Below are positions 24,351-32,083 of a stretch of 40,059 nucleotides of DNA, one piece after another. Under the pieces are notes generated by a model that made no database searches, was not told where the DNA came from, and saw nothing but the letters and a program-made list of their open reading frames with translations. Numbering within the stretch: the stretch's first letter is position 1; every line of letters begins with the position of its first letter. The DNA is taken from contig LNEW01000040.1 in assembly GCA_001464375.1 (NCBI GenBank), positions 1 through 40,059 of the forward strand. The letters are read 5' to 3'. This stretch comes from Rhodospirillales bacterium Ga0074136. Its GTDB lineage: Bacteria > Pseudomonadota > Alphaproteobacteria > Acetobacterales > Acetobacteraceae. Both the position numbers and the translations under genes were made by a program.

Positions 24351-25499
24351 CTACGCCGCGAGGCGCAGGATATCCTCGAGATCGGCCGCCCCACGCACCG
24401 GGCGCGGGTTGGTCGCGATCGGCGCATCGCCGGTCCAGCGCGCGGCCAGCCCGGGGATGTCGTCCGCCGCGATGCCCCGCTCCGACAGCCTTGTGGGCAG
24501 GCCGAGGCCGCGCACGAAGGCCTCGATCGCCGGCCCTGCTTCCTCGCCACCGAAGATGTGTGCCACGTCGCGCTGCCGCGCCTCATTCACCGGGGCGTTC
24601 CAGCGCATCACCGCATGCAGCATGAGGCACGACGTGATGCCATGCGGCACGCCGCGCGCGGCGCCGAGGATGTAGCCAAGGCCATGGCTTGCTCCCACGG
24701 GCACGCCCGACCAGCCCCCCATCACCGACAGCCACATGGCCTGCTGGCACAGCGCGCGCGCCGCCAGGTCCTCCGGATGCCGGTGCACGCGCGGCAGCCC
24801 CTCGGCCAGCATCAGCATCGCCCGGTGGGAGACCGCATCCGAGAAGGCCTGCGGCGCGGTCGAGCACCAGCGTTCCGCCGCATGGTCCAGCGCCCGGATG
24901 CCGGAGGACAGCAACAGTTCCGCCGGCGTCTCCAGCGTCGCCGCAGGGTCCAGGATCACCGCGCGCGGCACCATCCACGGGTCGAGCGCGCGATACTTCC
25001 GCCCCGCGGCCAGGTCGGTGTAGCCCGCATGCGGTGCGAATTCGGCGGCGGAGAGCGTGGTCGGGATCGCGACCATGCGCGGGCCGGGCGGCGCGCCATC
25101 CCAGTTGCCCGGCGACGCACCGCGCGATGCCGCGGCGGCCACCAGCTCGCCTGGATCGGAGATCGCGCGCCACACCGCAAGGCACGCCACCTTCGATCCG
25201 TCGATCACCGACCCGCCGCCGAGGGCGACCACCAGGTCGGCATCGCGTTCGCGCAGCAGAGCGGCGAGCGCCAGCACGTCCTCCACCGGGCTATGGGCGC
25301 GCATGGTGGCGAAGGTGCCGACCAGCCGGCCGCCGATGGCTTCCGTGGCGGCGGCGACCAGCGCGCCGCCGGCCAGCGAGCGCGTGGTGACCAGCACGAT
25401 GCGCGCCGCGTCGGCGATCTCGCGCGGCAGCGCATCGGCCAGCCCAGTGCCGTGATGGACGCGGCCCTGGGCCGGCCATTGATGCAGATGCGCGCCCAT
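24351..25499 (-). CDS. Iron-containing alcohol dehydrogenase family, maleylacetate reductase-like
   Basis: The 382-residue group III dehydrogenase resembles maleylacetate reductase, the enzyme that reduces maleylacetate to 3-oxoadipate at the end of hydroxyquinol-, resorcinol- and chloroaromatic pathways. The NAD-binding stretch is ALGGGSVIDGSK, the family motif PTTLSAAEFAPHAGYTD follows, and the metal-site histidines lie in ASHGLGYILG, GVPHGI and MLHAVMRWN. It has a longer N-terminus than classic MacA. ATG 25499 is preferred over GTG 25502 because GGAAGGG is eight bases upstream. It follows the luciferase-like gene by 57 bases. No hydroxyquinol dioxygenase is in the window, so the aromatic role is only inferred. 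Confidence 0.85.
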   Translation of the reverse strand: MGAHLHQWPAQGRVHHGTGLADALPREIADAARIVLVTTRSLAGGALVAAATEAIGGRLVGTFATMRAHSPVEDVLALAALLRERDADLVVALGGGSVIDGSKVACLAVWRAISDPGELVAAAASRGASPGNWDGAPPGPRMVAIPTTLSAAEFAPHAGYTDLAAGRKYRALDPWMVPRAVILDPAATLETPAELLLSSGIRALDHAAERWCSTAPQAFSDAVSHRAMLMLAEGLPRVHRHPEDLAARALCQQAMWLSVMGGWSGVPVGASHGLGYILGAARGVPHGITSCLMLHAVMRWNAPVNEARQRDVAHIFGGEEAGPAIEAFVRGLGLPTRLSERGIAADDIPGLAARWTGDAPIATNPRPVRGAADLEDILRLAA

Positions 25500-25556
25500 C
25501 ACCCGATCCCTTCCCGCAGCGTGGCGAGGATGATGCGCCGGGCGCGCCCGGGCAAC

Positions 25557-26666
25557 CTACTCCGCCGCCAGTGCCGCCTGGCGCTTCGGCACCAGGTGCT
25601 TCACCCGGGGCGCGACCTCGGATTGCAGGAGGCCGAGCGAGGTCTTCCAGGCCTCAGGGCTCTCCAGGTAGTCGAAGCCGAAGACCAGCAACTGGCCGAA
25701 GCCGCCGACCTCCTCGTAGATGCGTTCGATCTTCTCGGCGACGGTCCTGGGGCTGCCGATGATCCAGTTGTGGTGCGCGCAGTATTCCACCGTCACGTCG
25801 GAATCCGGCACCGACGGATCGTGCTTGAGGTAGTCCTTGAAACCGAACTGCGCGAGCAGTTGCAGGAAGTATTCGCCCATCATGCGGCCCATGTGGGATC
25901 CGACCGAAAGCCGCCAGGCTTCCTCATCGGTCTCGGCCACGAACACCTCGCGCACCAGGCGCCAGTCGCCGCGCCAGGGCGTGCGGCCGGATTTGCGCGC
26001 GCCGGCCTCGACGCTGTGCCAGTGCGAGGCGACATAGGCCGGGTTGAGGTTGAGCGACATCGGCAGGTAGCCGCGTTCGCCCGCCAGTTTCAGCGTGTCG
26101 GAATTCTTCGACAGGCCGGCCACGCCGATCGGCGGATGCGGCGTCTGGAACGGCTTGATGTGCGGCTTGAGGAAGCCGAACATCGTGTCCGGCTTGTCGA
26201 CCTTCCAGTACTTGCCCTCATGGTGCCAGGGGCCGTCCTCGGTCCACATCTTCAGGATGATGTCGAGCGCCTCGCGCGTCATGTCGCGGTTCTGGCCCGA
26301 CATGCCATCCACGTTGAACATCGCCCAGTCCGACGGCAGGCCCGAGGCCGCGACGCCGAAATTCAGCCGCCCTTCGGACAGGTGGTCCAGCATCGCGACG
26401 CGGTTCGCGAGTTCCGCCGGGTGGTGATAGGGCAGCAGGAAGCCGCCGGGGCCGATACGCAGCCGCTTGGTCTGCAGAAGCGCCTGCGCGATCAGCAGGT
26501 CGGGCGAGGGGTGCGGTTCCCATGGCGCGGTGTGGTGCTCGCCGATCCAGGCTTCGCTGTAGCCCATCTCGTCGAGCCAGCGCAGCACCTGGAGGTCCCA
26601 GTCATGGCCCTGCTTCAGGCCGCGCTCGGGCGGGTGGGACGGCATGGCGAAATAGCCGAATTCCAT
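25557..26666 (-). CDS. LLM-class flavin-dependent monooxygenase (luciferase-like)
   Basis: The 369-residue TIM-barrel protein belongs to the bacterial luciferase-like family, which uses reduced FMN (from a separate reductase) or F420 and oxygen to cleave or hydroxylate small organics. Family signatures are WLDEMGYSEAWIGEHH, RIGPGGFLLPYHHPAELANRVAMLDHLSEGRLNFGVAAS, the SQNRDMTREALDII segment and IIGSPRTVAEKI near the C-terminus. The ATG at 26666 has GGAGGAAG seven bases upstream; a frame extension to 26732 runs through promoter-like sequence and is rejected. The next gene, encoding the maleylacetate-reductase-like enzyme, is 57 bases downstream. The substrate is unknown and no flavin reductase gene is adjacent. 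Confidence 0.88.
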   Translation of the reverse strand: MEFGYFAMPSHPPERGLKQGHDWDLQVLRWLDEMGYSEAWIGEHHTAPWEPHPSPDLLIAQALLQTKRLRIGPGGFLLPYHHPAELANRVAMLDHLSEGRLNFGVAASGLPSDWAMFNVDGMSGQNRDMTREALDIILKMWTEDGPWHHEGKYWKVDKPDTMFGFLKPHIKPFQTPHPPIGVAGLSKNSDTLKLAGERGYLPMSLNLNPAYVASHWHSVEAGARKSGRTPWRGDWRLVREVFVAETDEEAWRLSVGSHMGRMMGEYFLQLLAQFGFKDYLKHDPSVPDSDVTVEYCAHHNWIIGSPRTVAEKIERIYEEVGGFGQLLVFGFDYLESPEAWKTSLGLLQSEVAPRVKHLVPKRQAALAAE

Positions 26667-26731
26667 CTTTCGCTTCCTCCATCGGGTCTTGTCATTGGGG
26701 AAAGCATCGGTCCGCCGCGCGCCGACATGCA

Positions 26732-26737
26732 ACCATA
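26732..26737 (-). promoter_or_regulatory. Candidate -10 element upstream of the luciferase-like gene
   Basis: TATGGT on the minus strand lies in an AT-richer patch (TTTATGGTTGCATG) about 66 bases before the ATG, between the gene and the SDR remnant. Four of six positions match TATAAT; no good -35 was found. The short inverted repeat ATG-GTTG-CAT in the same patch could bind a regulator. It suggests that the luciferase-like gene and the next gene form their own transcript. Confidence 0.28.
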
Positions 26738-26772
26738 AAGCGAGTGGCGCGCGGGGGCGTGAAGACCCGTGG

Positions 26773-26934
26773 TCAGCCGCGCTGTGCGTGCGGCGCCGCC
26801 TGCATGATGTGGCCGCGCCGCCCGCGGATCCCGGCCGCGGCGCCGAGGCACAGCAACCGCTCGGCCATCATGCGACCGAGGCCGGCGCCGCTGCTGGGCA
26901 CGCGCGCGCCGTCGAACAGCCCGGCGCGAAAAAT
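26773..26934 (-). pseudogene. Remnant of a short-chain dehydrogenase gene (N-terminal part)
   Basis: The 273-base gap after the crotonase gene is not empty. Read on the minus strand it encodes 53 residues before TGA, including FRAGLFDGARV, SGAGLGRMMAERLLCLGAA and GRRGHI. This matches the usual start of an SDR (LFDG..V.VTGGGTGLGRxMAERLLxLGA...GRRG). The glycine-rich strand is damaged (VPSSGAGLG, missing the VTGG part), the expected initiator position reads ATT, and the frame ends after about 50 residues where an intact gene has about 270. It sits eight bases after the crotonase stop, where an operon gene would begin. I read it as a decayed, deleted SDR gene. No rest of the gene is found nearby. 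Confidence 0.55.
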
Positions 26935-26939
26935 CGCCG

Positions 26940-27725
26940 CTATTCCGCCGCGGCGTGGAAGCGCGTGAAATCGGGCTTACGCTTTTCCTGGAAGGCGGCG
27001 ACCGCTTCCGCCGCCTCGGGCCCGCGCAGCAGCGCGCCGAAGCGAGCGAACTCCTCGGTCATGTGGGCGGACAGCGCGTCCTCGCCGGCCTGGCGCAGCA
27101 GGCGCTTGGTGGTGGCCATGGCGGCCGGCGGCTTGGCGGCAAGGCGCCGCGCCACCCCTTCCGCCGTCGCCATCAGGTCACCGACCGGCACCACCGCGTT
27201 GACGATGCCCGCGCGCAGCGCGGTGGCAGGCGGGAAGGCATCGCCCAGCATCAGCAATTCATTCGCCAGCAATTGCCCGCCACGCTGCGGCACCAGCAGC
27301 GAGGACCCGCCTTCCGGGCACAGCCCCAGATCGACGAAGGGCATGCGGAACACGGCGTTCTCCGCCGCATAGACGAAGTCGCAATGCAGCAGCAGCGTGG
27401 TGCCGATGCCCACCGCGTAGCCCGCCACGGCCGCCACCACAGGCTTCGGGCAGGCGCGCAACGCCGCGAGGAACTCCCGCGCCGGCGATGGCACATCCGC
27501 CGCCTGGTCGCCGCGCGCCTTGAAATCGCCCACGTCATTGCCGGAGGTGAAGCACTCCGTCCCGCCGGTGATCAGCACCGCGCGCACGGTCGACGCACCT
27601 GCCGCATCGCGCAGCGCCGCGCCCATCGCCGCATACATGCCCCGCGTCAGCGCGTTCTTCTTCTCCGGCCGGGCGATGCGGATGGTCCGCAGGCCGGCAT
27701 CGTCGGTGACGTGGATCTCGCTCAT
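26940..27725 (-). CDS. Crotonase-family protein, enoyl-CoA isomerase-like
   Basis: The 261-residue crotonase-superfamily enzyme has the oxyanion-hole segments CFTSGNDVGDF and GYAVGIGTTLLLHCDF. The position of the first hydratase glutamate reads MPFVDLG (no Glu), but a glutamate is kept in LANELLMLGDAF, the site used by delta3-delta2-enoyl-CoA isomerases. This favours an isomerase over a hydratase (inference). The C-terminal FQEKRKPDF ending is family-typical. GGAGG five bases before the ATG supports the start. It follows the amidase by 18 bases on the same strand, and an SDR remnant begins right after its stop. Confidence 0.87.
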   Translation of the reverse strand: MSEIHVTDDAGLRTIRIARPEKKNALTRGMYAAMGAALRDAAGASTVRAVLITGGTECFTSGNDVGDFKARGDQAADVPSPAREFLAALRACPKPVVAAVAGYAVGIGTTLLLHCDFVYAAENAVFRMPFVDLGLCPEGGSSLLVPQRGGQLLANELLMLGDAFPPATALRAGIVNAVVPVGDLMATAEGVARRLAAKPPAAMATTKRLLRQAGEDALSAHMTEEFARFGALLRGPEAAEAVAAFQEKRKPDFTRFHAAAE

Positions 27726-27743
27726 GGTTTCCTCCGGTGGTCT

Positions 27744-29153
27744 TCAGACCATGATCGGCGGAACCGCGGCGCCGATCCAGCGCGCAATCGCAGCGGCGCG
27801 TTCATCCTGGTGCGGCTGCGTGGTGATGGACAGGCCAAGCGGCAGCCCCTCCACCGCCATGCGCGGCACCGTCACCACCGGGCAGCCAAGGCCCGAGGAC
27901 GCCGTGTTCATGATCGGGTTGCCCGTGGTGTGCAGGATACGGTTGGAGGACCCGCCGGTGTCGCCGGGCAGCGGCGCCGGGCCGCAGGCGGGCAAGCCGA
28001 TGAAGGCATCGACCTCGCCGGCGAGTGCGGCCTGGGCACGCCGCATGTCCTCGCGCTGGAGCAGGCGCATGCGGTACTGCGCCAGCGTGACGGAGCAGCC
28101 CAGTTCGAAGCGCGCCTTCAGGCTCTCGCTCAGCGCATCGGGGTTCTTCGCCATCATGTTCGCGACCGACCATGCGCTCTCATAGGCGCAGACATCGGTG
28201 GCGAGGCCCATCGCGCCCATCACGCGCTGTTCCAGCGCCTCCAGCAGCGGATGGTCGCCGCGGCGCAGGATGGCCACGCCCTGCGCGCGCAGCGCATCCA
28301 GCGCCTGTTCGAAGGCCTGGATCGCCTTGGGCTCGGCGACCGCCCAGCCTTCCGTCTCCAGCACCGCCAGGCGCCGTGGCACCACCGGCGCCGGCGGGTC
28401 CTCGCGCGTGAAGTACATCCCCGGCGCGCCCGGATCGCCGCCCACGCGCTTCACGATCTCGACCGCGATCTGCCACATGTCCTCGGCGCAGCCGGCATGG
28501 ATGCCCACGGTCGATTGGCTGAAGCCCTGGCGTTCGCCGCGATTGATGCCGCCCTGGGTCGGCTTCAGCGCCCAGTTGGCATTGAAGGATGCCGGGCGGA
28601 TCACGCTGCCCAGCACCTGCGTGCCGATCGCCGCCGGCAGCATCCGCGCGCTGATCACCGCACCCGATCCGGAGGACGACCCGCCCGGCGTGCGCCGCAG
28701 GTCGAAGGGGTGGCGCGTCGGCCCGGGATGCGACATGCCGAGTTCCGTCGTGACGGTCTTGCCGACGATCACCGCGCCGGCGGCGCGCAGCGCCTGCACC
28801 AGCGCGCTGTCGCGCCCCGGCCGGTTTCCCTTGTAGAAGGCGCTGCCCATCTCGGTCGGCAGGTCGCGCGTCTCCAGCAGGTCCTTCACACCGATCGGCA
28901 GACCGTCGATCGGCGAGAGCGGCGCGCCTGCCTTGTAGCGCGCCGTGCTGGCATCCGCCGCCTCGCGCGCCCCCGCCTCGTTCAACGACGCGAAGGCCAT
29001 GACCTGCGGCTCGACCTCGGCAATCGTGGCGAGGCAGCGTTCCAGATAGGCGCGCGGCGTGTCGGATCCGTCGAGAAAGCCCGGCACCGCATCGTGGAAC
29101 GTCAGCGGGCGGAAGCCGTCCGGTGCATAGGATTGCGGTGCGGGCAGGGGCAT
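27744..29153 (-). CDS. Amidase-signature family amidase
   Basis: The 469-residue amidase-signature hydrolase has the Ser-cisSer-Lys triad: lysine in GLPIGVKDLLETRDLP, the Gly/Ser-rich signature PGGSSSGSGAVISA, and the nucleophile serine in IGTQVLGSVIRPASFNANWALKPTQGG. The usual GGSSGGSAAA is altered to GGSSSGSGAV but the serines are present. It would release ammonia from an amide such as an aliphatic or aromatic carboxamide. The ATG at 29153 is chosen because GAGGAG lies seven bases upstream; a 17-residue upstream extension is rejected. It is the first gene of a minus-strand run with the crotonase gene 18 bases behind. It is not GatA, as gatB/gatC are absent. Confidence 0.9.
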   Translation of the reverse strand: MPLPAPQSYAPDGFRPLTFHDAVPGFLDGSDTPRAYLERCLATIAEVEPQVMAFASLNEAGAREAADASTARYKAGAPLSPIDGLPIGVKDLLETRDLPTEMGSAFYKGNRPGRDSALVQALRAAGAVIVGKTVTTELGMSHPGPTRHPFDLRRTPGGSSSGSGAVISARMLPAAIGTQVLGSVIRPASFNANWALKPTQGGINRGERQGFSQSTVGIHAGCAEDMWQIAVEIVKRVGGDPGAPGMYFTREDPPAPVVPRRLAVLETEGWAVAEPKAIQAFEQALDALRAQGVAILRRGDHPLLEALEQRVMGAMGLATDVCAYESAWSVANMMAKNPDALSESLKARFELGCSVTLAQYRMRLLQREDMRRAQAALAGEVDAFIGLPACGPAPLPGDTGGSSNRILHTTGNPIMNTASSGLGCPVVTVPRMAVEGLPLGLSITTQPHQDERAAAIARWIGAAVPPIMV

Positions 29154-29272
29154 GCTGCGTCTCCTCGGCTGCACCATGCTTGCCCGCGCCGGCATGCTTC
29201 GCAAGGCCGCCCGGCTGACAGCGCGGCACCTTTCCGCAAGGATGCGCGCGATGCAGCTTCAGGAGGAACGAC

Positions 29273-30022
29273 ATGGCCAGGCGCGTGATGATGATAACCG
29301 GCGGATCGCGCGGCATCGGCGCGGCGACCGCGATGCTGGCCGCCGAGCGCGGCTACGACCTGCTGCTCACCTACCGCAGCGAGACCGCGCGCGCCCAGGC
29401 CACCGCCCGCGACTGCGAATCCCGCGGCGCGCGCGTGGTGCTCCTGCAGGGCGATGCGGGGCAGCAGAGCGATATCCTCGCGGCCTTCACCCGTTGCGAC
29501 GAGGCGTTCGGCCGGATCGACGTGCTGGTGAACAATGCCGGCATCACCGGCCCGAAGCGGCTGCTGGCCGACACCACGCTGGCGGACTGGGTTTCGGTGA
29601 TGACGCCCAACGTGATCGGCGTCGCGCTGCATTGCCGCGAGGCGGTGCGCCGCATGTCCACCAAGCGCGGCGGGCAGGGCGGCGTGATCGTCAATGTCTC
29701 CTCGCGCGCCAGCGAGATCGGCGGCGCCGGGGAATGGGTCCACTACGCCACCAGCAAGGGCGCGGTGGACACGCTGACCGTCGGGCTGTCGCGTGAAGTC
29801 GGCGGGGAGGGCATCCGCGTCAACGCCGTCAATCCCGGCCTGATCGACACCGAGATCCACGCCGCCGCCGGCATGCCCGACCGCGTCGCGCGCCTGTCCG
29901 CCGGCGTGCCGATGGCGCGCGGCGGATCGGCGCAGGAGGTCGCGGAATGCATCCTGTTCCTCGCCTCCGATGCCGCGTCCTATGTCTCGGGCGCGCGCCT
30001 GCCGGTGGGCGGGGCGCGCTGA
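29273..30022 (+). CDS. SDR-family oxidoreductase (FabG-like)
   Basis: The 249-residue classical short-chain dehydrogenase has the cofactor motif TGGSRGIG (9-16), NNAG (in VLVNNAGITG), a catalytic serine in VNVSSRAS, the Tyr-Lys pair in YATSKGAVDTL, and the PG motif VNPGLIDTEI. A positively charged YRS follows the second strand, which in SDRs usually indicates NADPH preference (inference). AGGAGGAA before the ATG is a good ribosome binding site. The gene is divergent from the amidase and convergent with the aminotransferase, 15 bases apart. Substrate unknown; FabG-like SDRs with this pattern reduce 3-oxo or oxidise secondary alcohol groups. Confidence 0.9.
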   Translation: MARRVMMITGGSRGIGAATAMLAAERGYDLLLTYRSETARAQATARDCESRGARVVLLQGDAGQQSDILAAFTRCDEAFGRIDVLVNNAGITGPKRLLADTTLADWVSVMTPNVIGVALHCREAVRRMSTKRGGQGGVIVNVSSRASEIGGAGEWVHYATSKGAVDTLTVGLSREVGGEGIRVNAVNPGLIDTEIHAAAGMPDRVARLSAGVPMARGGSAQEVAECILFLASDAASYVSGARLPVGGAR

Positions 30023-30037
30023 GCGGGCGGAAGCGGC

Positions 30038-31375
30038 TCAGGCCGCGGCCAGCACAGGCTTGCGCGCCGCGCAGAATTCCTCGACCGCAGCGACGAAGCG
30101 CGCGCATTCGGCGTCGGTCACCGGCAGCATCAGCGCCACCATGCCGCGTCGCGCCAGGTACATCCCGGCGGCGAGCATGTCGAAGAAGAACAGCTCGCGC
30201 ATCTGCTCCTCCGCCGCGTCCGCCTTGTAGGGCGCGGTGATCGGGCCAGGGCGGAAATGCGGGGACAGCATGGAACCCAGGCCGGTGAAGTGCATCGCCA
30301 CGCCGTGCTTCGCACAGGTCGCGTTCAGCGCGTCGCGCAACGCCTCGCCGCGCGCGAACAGCGCCTCGGCGGCGGCTTCGTCGAAGATCTCGCCCATCGC
30401 GACGCAGCCGGCGGCCATCGACAGCACGTTGTTGTTGAAGGTGCCGGCATGGGGCATCGCGCCGGCACGGTGGCCGTCGAACACCGCCATCACATCGGCC
30501 CGCCCCCCGAAGGCGCCGAAGGACATGCCACCCGCCATGTATTTCCCGAAGGTCGTCATGTCCGGCGTGATGCCCATGCGCGCCTGCAGCCCGCCATAGC
30601 CGTGCCGGCTGGTCATCACCTCGTCGAACACCAGGATCGCGCCGGTCTCGCGCGTGGCATCGCGCAGCGCCTGGAGGAAGTCACGCGTCGCCGGGATGCA
30701 GCCGCCCGACCCCTGCATCGGCTCCACGATCACCGCGGCCAGCGTGTCGCCCGCCTCGCGGATCGCCCGTGCCGCGCCCTCCGCGTCGTTGTAGTCCGCG
30801 AAGCGCATCGGGATCGGCAGGTTCACCGGGCTGGTCGGCACGCCCACCGGGAAGGTGAAGACGCCGCCATGGTAGCCGCCGCGAAAGGCCAGCACCTCGG
30901 TCCGTCCGGTGAAGCCGCGCGCGCCGGCCAGCGCCATGATGTTGGCCTCGGTGCCGGAATTGGTGAAGCGCAGCTGCTCGACCGAGGGAAACCGCCCGCA
31001 GATCAGCGCCGCCAGCCTGCCCTCGTTCTCGCCGACCGCCGCCAGGTTCACCCCGCGATCCATCGCCGCCTTCACCGCATCGAGGATGCGCGTCTCGGAA
31101 TGCCCGAACAGCCCCGCGGTGTATTCGCCGCACAGGTCGAGGTAGTCGCGCCCGTCGGCATCCCACACGCGCGCGCCCTCGCCGCGCACCATGGCGGTGG
31201 GGAAGGGGGTGTAGAACAGCACGGTGCGGGTATTGCCGCCCGGCATGACCTCGCGCGCCTTGGCATGGATGGCGGCACTTTTCGGCCGCGCGTTCGAATA
31301 GCCCTCGCGCGCTTCCGCCAGCGCGGCCTCGAGGTCGGAATTGCGCGGGTCGCGCGGGGCGTCGAGCGGGCTCAT
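30038..31375 (-). CDS. Class III aminotransferase, beta-phenylalanine aminotransferase/GSA-aminomutase-like
   Basis: The 445-residue PLP-dependent fold-type I enzyme has the Schiff-base lysine K278 in [18 protein letters not shown] and the pyridine-N aspartate D251 in VFDEVMTSR. The pattern closely follows the Variovorax paradoxus beta-phenylalanine aminotransferase as I remember it: [19 protein letters not shown] carries R50 at the place of the carboxylate-binding arginine, and [25 protein letters not shown] and [14 protein letters not shown] are alike. It probably transaminates a beta-amino acid, less likely makes 5-aminolevulinate. GGAG eight bases upstream supports ATG 31375 over the in-frame ATG 31381. 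It is divergent from the GST/oxidase operon. Confidence 0.87.
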   Translation of the reverse strand: MSPLDAPRDPRNSDLEAALAEAREGYSNARPKSAAIHAKAREVMPGGNTRTVLFYTPFPTAMVRGEGARVWDADGRDYLDLCGEYTAGLFGHSETRILDAVKAAMDRGVNLAAVGENEGRLAALICGRFPSVEQLRFTNSGTEANIMALAGARGFTGRTEVLAFRGGYHGGVFTFPVGVPTSPVNLPIPMRFADYNDAEGAARAIREAGDTLAAVIVEPMQGSGGCIPATRDFLQALRDATRETGAILVFDEVMTSRHGYGGLQARMGITPDMTTFGKYMAGGMSFGAFGGRADVMAVFDGHRAGAMPHAGTFNNNVLSMAAGCVAMGEIFDEAAAEALFARGEALRDALNATCAKHGVAMHFTGLGSMLSPHFRPGPITAPYKADAAEEQMRELFFFDMLAAGMYLARRGMVALMLPVTDAECARFVAAVEEFCAARKPVLAAA

Positions 31376-31442
31376 GGGCATCTCTCCGGCTGGCTGGCGA
31401 AGGCTCGCGCCGGTGTGCCGGGGCGTCAACCGGAAACGGGGC

Positions 31443-31470
31443 TTGCCGCGCAGCCCCGCGTGGCTACCCT
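31443..31470 (+). promoter_or_regulatory. Candidate promoter giving a leaderless GST operon transcript
   Basis: TTGCCG (31443-31448) and TACCCT (31465-31470) are 16 bases apart. Transcription would start about seven bases after the -10, at or next to the A of ATG 31478. No ribosome binding site precedes that ATG, which agrees with a leaderless message. A 7-pair inverted repeat (CGGGGCT at 31437-31443, AGCCCCG at 31452-31458) overlaps the -35 and spacer and could be an operator. Confidence 0.35.
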
Positions 31471-31477
31471 CGCCCGG

Positions 31478-32083
31478 ATGGCAACCGTCCATGGCATGGC
31501 GCCCTCCGGCAATTGCTGGAAGGTGGCGCAGATCCTCCGCCTCACCGGCACGCCCTTCCGCTGGGTCGAGGTCGATACCAATGGCGGCGAGACGCGCACG
31601 CCGGCATTCCTCGCCCGCAACCCCTTCGGCAAGGTGCCGGTGCTGGAGCTGGACGACGGCACGGTGCTGGTGGAATCCAACGCCATCCTGCTGCATGTCG
31701 CGGAAGGCACGCCCTGGCTGCCCGCCCCGGGCCTGGCGCGCACCCGCGTCATGGAATGGCTGTTCTTCGAACAATACAGCCACGAGCCGAACATCGCGGT
31801 GGCGCGCAACATCCGCGCCTACCAGGGCACCGCGGCGCAGAACGCGGAACGGCTCGCACGCTGCGACGAAGGCGGGGCGCGCGCACTGGATGCCATGGAG
31901 CACCGCCTCGCAGCGCATGACTGGTTGACCGATGCCGGGCCGACCGTCGCCGACCTGGCGCTGTTCGCCTACACGCATGTCGCGGACGAAGGCGGCTTCG
32001 TCCTCGCGCGCTGGCCGGGCGTGGCGGCCTGGGTGGCGCGCCTGGCCGCGCTGCCGGGCATCGTGACCCTGCCGCGCCGATGA
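31478..32083 (+). CDS. Glutathione S-transferase family protein
   Basis: The 201-residue cytosolic protein has the N-terminal thioredoxin-like domain of GSTs. It opens VHGMAPSGNCWKVAQILRLTG, with S10 or C12 near the usual glutathione-activating position, then RNPFGKVPVLELDDG with the cis-proline of the fold, and LVESNAILLHVAEG matching the glutathione gamma-glutamyl site. A helical C-terminal domain follows (LTDAGPTVADLALFAYTHVADEGGF carries the conserved N-capping region). The product could conjugate, isomerise or de-conjugate glutathione adducts. Its stop overlaps the oxidase beta-subunit start as ATGA, an unusual coupling that implies a joint role. No ribosome binding site is visible, and the start relies on homology and promoter spacing. 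Confidence 0.88.
   Translation: MATVHGMAPSGNCWKVAQILRLTGTPFRWVEVDTNGGETRTPAFLARNPFGKVPVLELDDGTVLVESNAILLHVAEGTPWLPAPGLARTRVMEWLFFEQYSHEPNIAVARNIRAYQGTAAQNAERLARCDEGGARALDAMEHRLAAHDWLTDAGPTVADLALFAYTHVADEGGFVLARWPGVAAWVARLAALPGIVTLPRR

Noticed and set aside
24558..29288. Long plus-strand frames (700-780 codons) opposite the amidase to maleylacetate-reductase genes
   Set aside because: The minus-strand frames carry clear family motifs and ribosome binding sites. These are His/Arg-rich antisense shadows.
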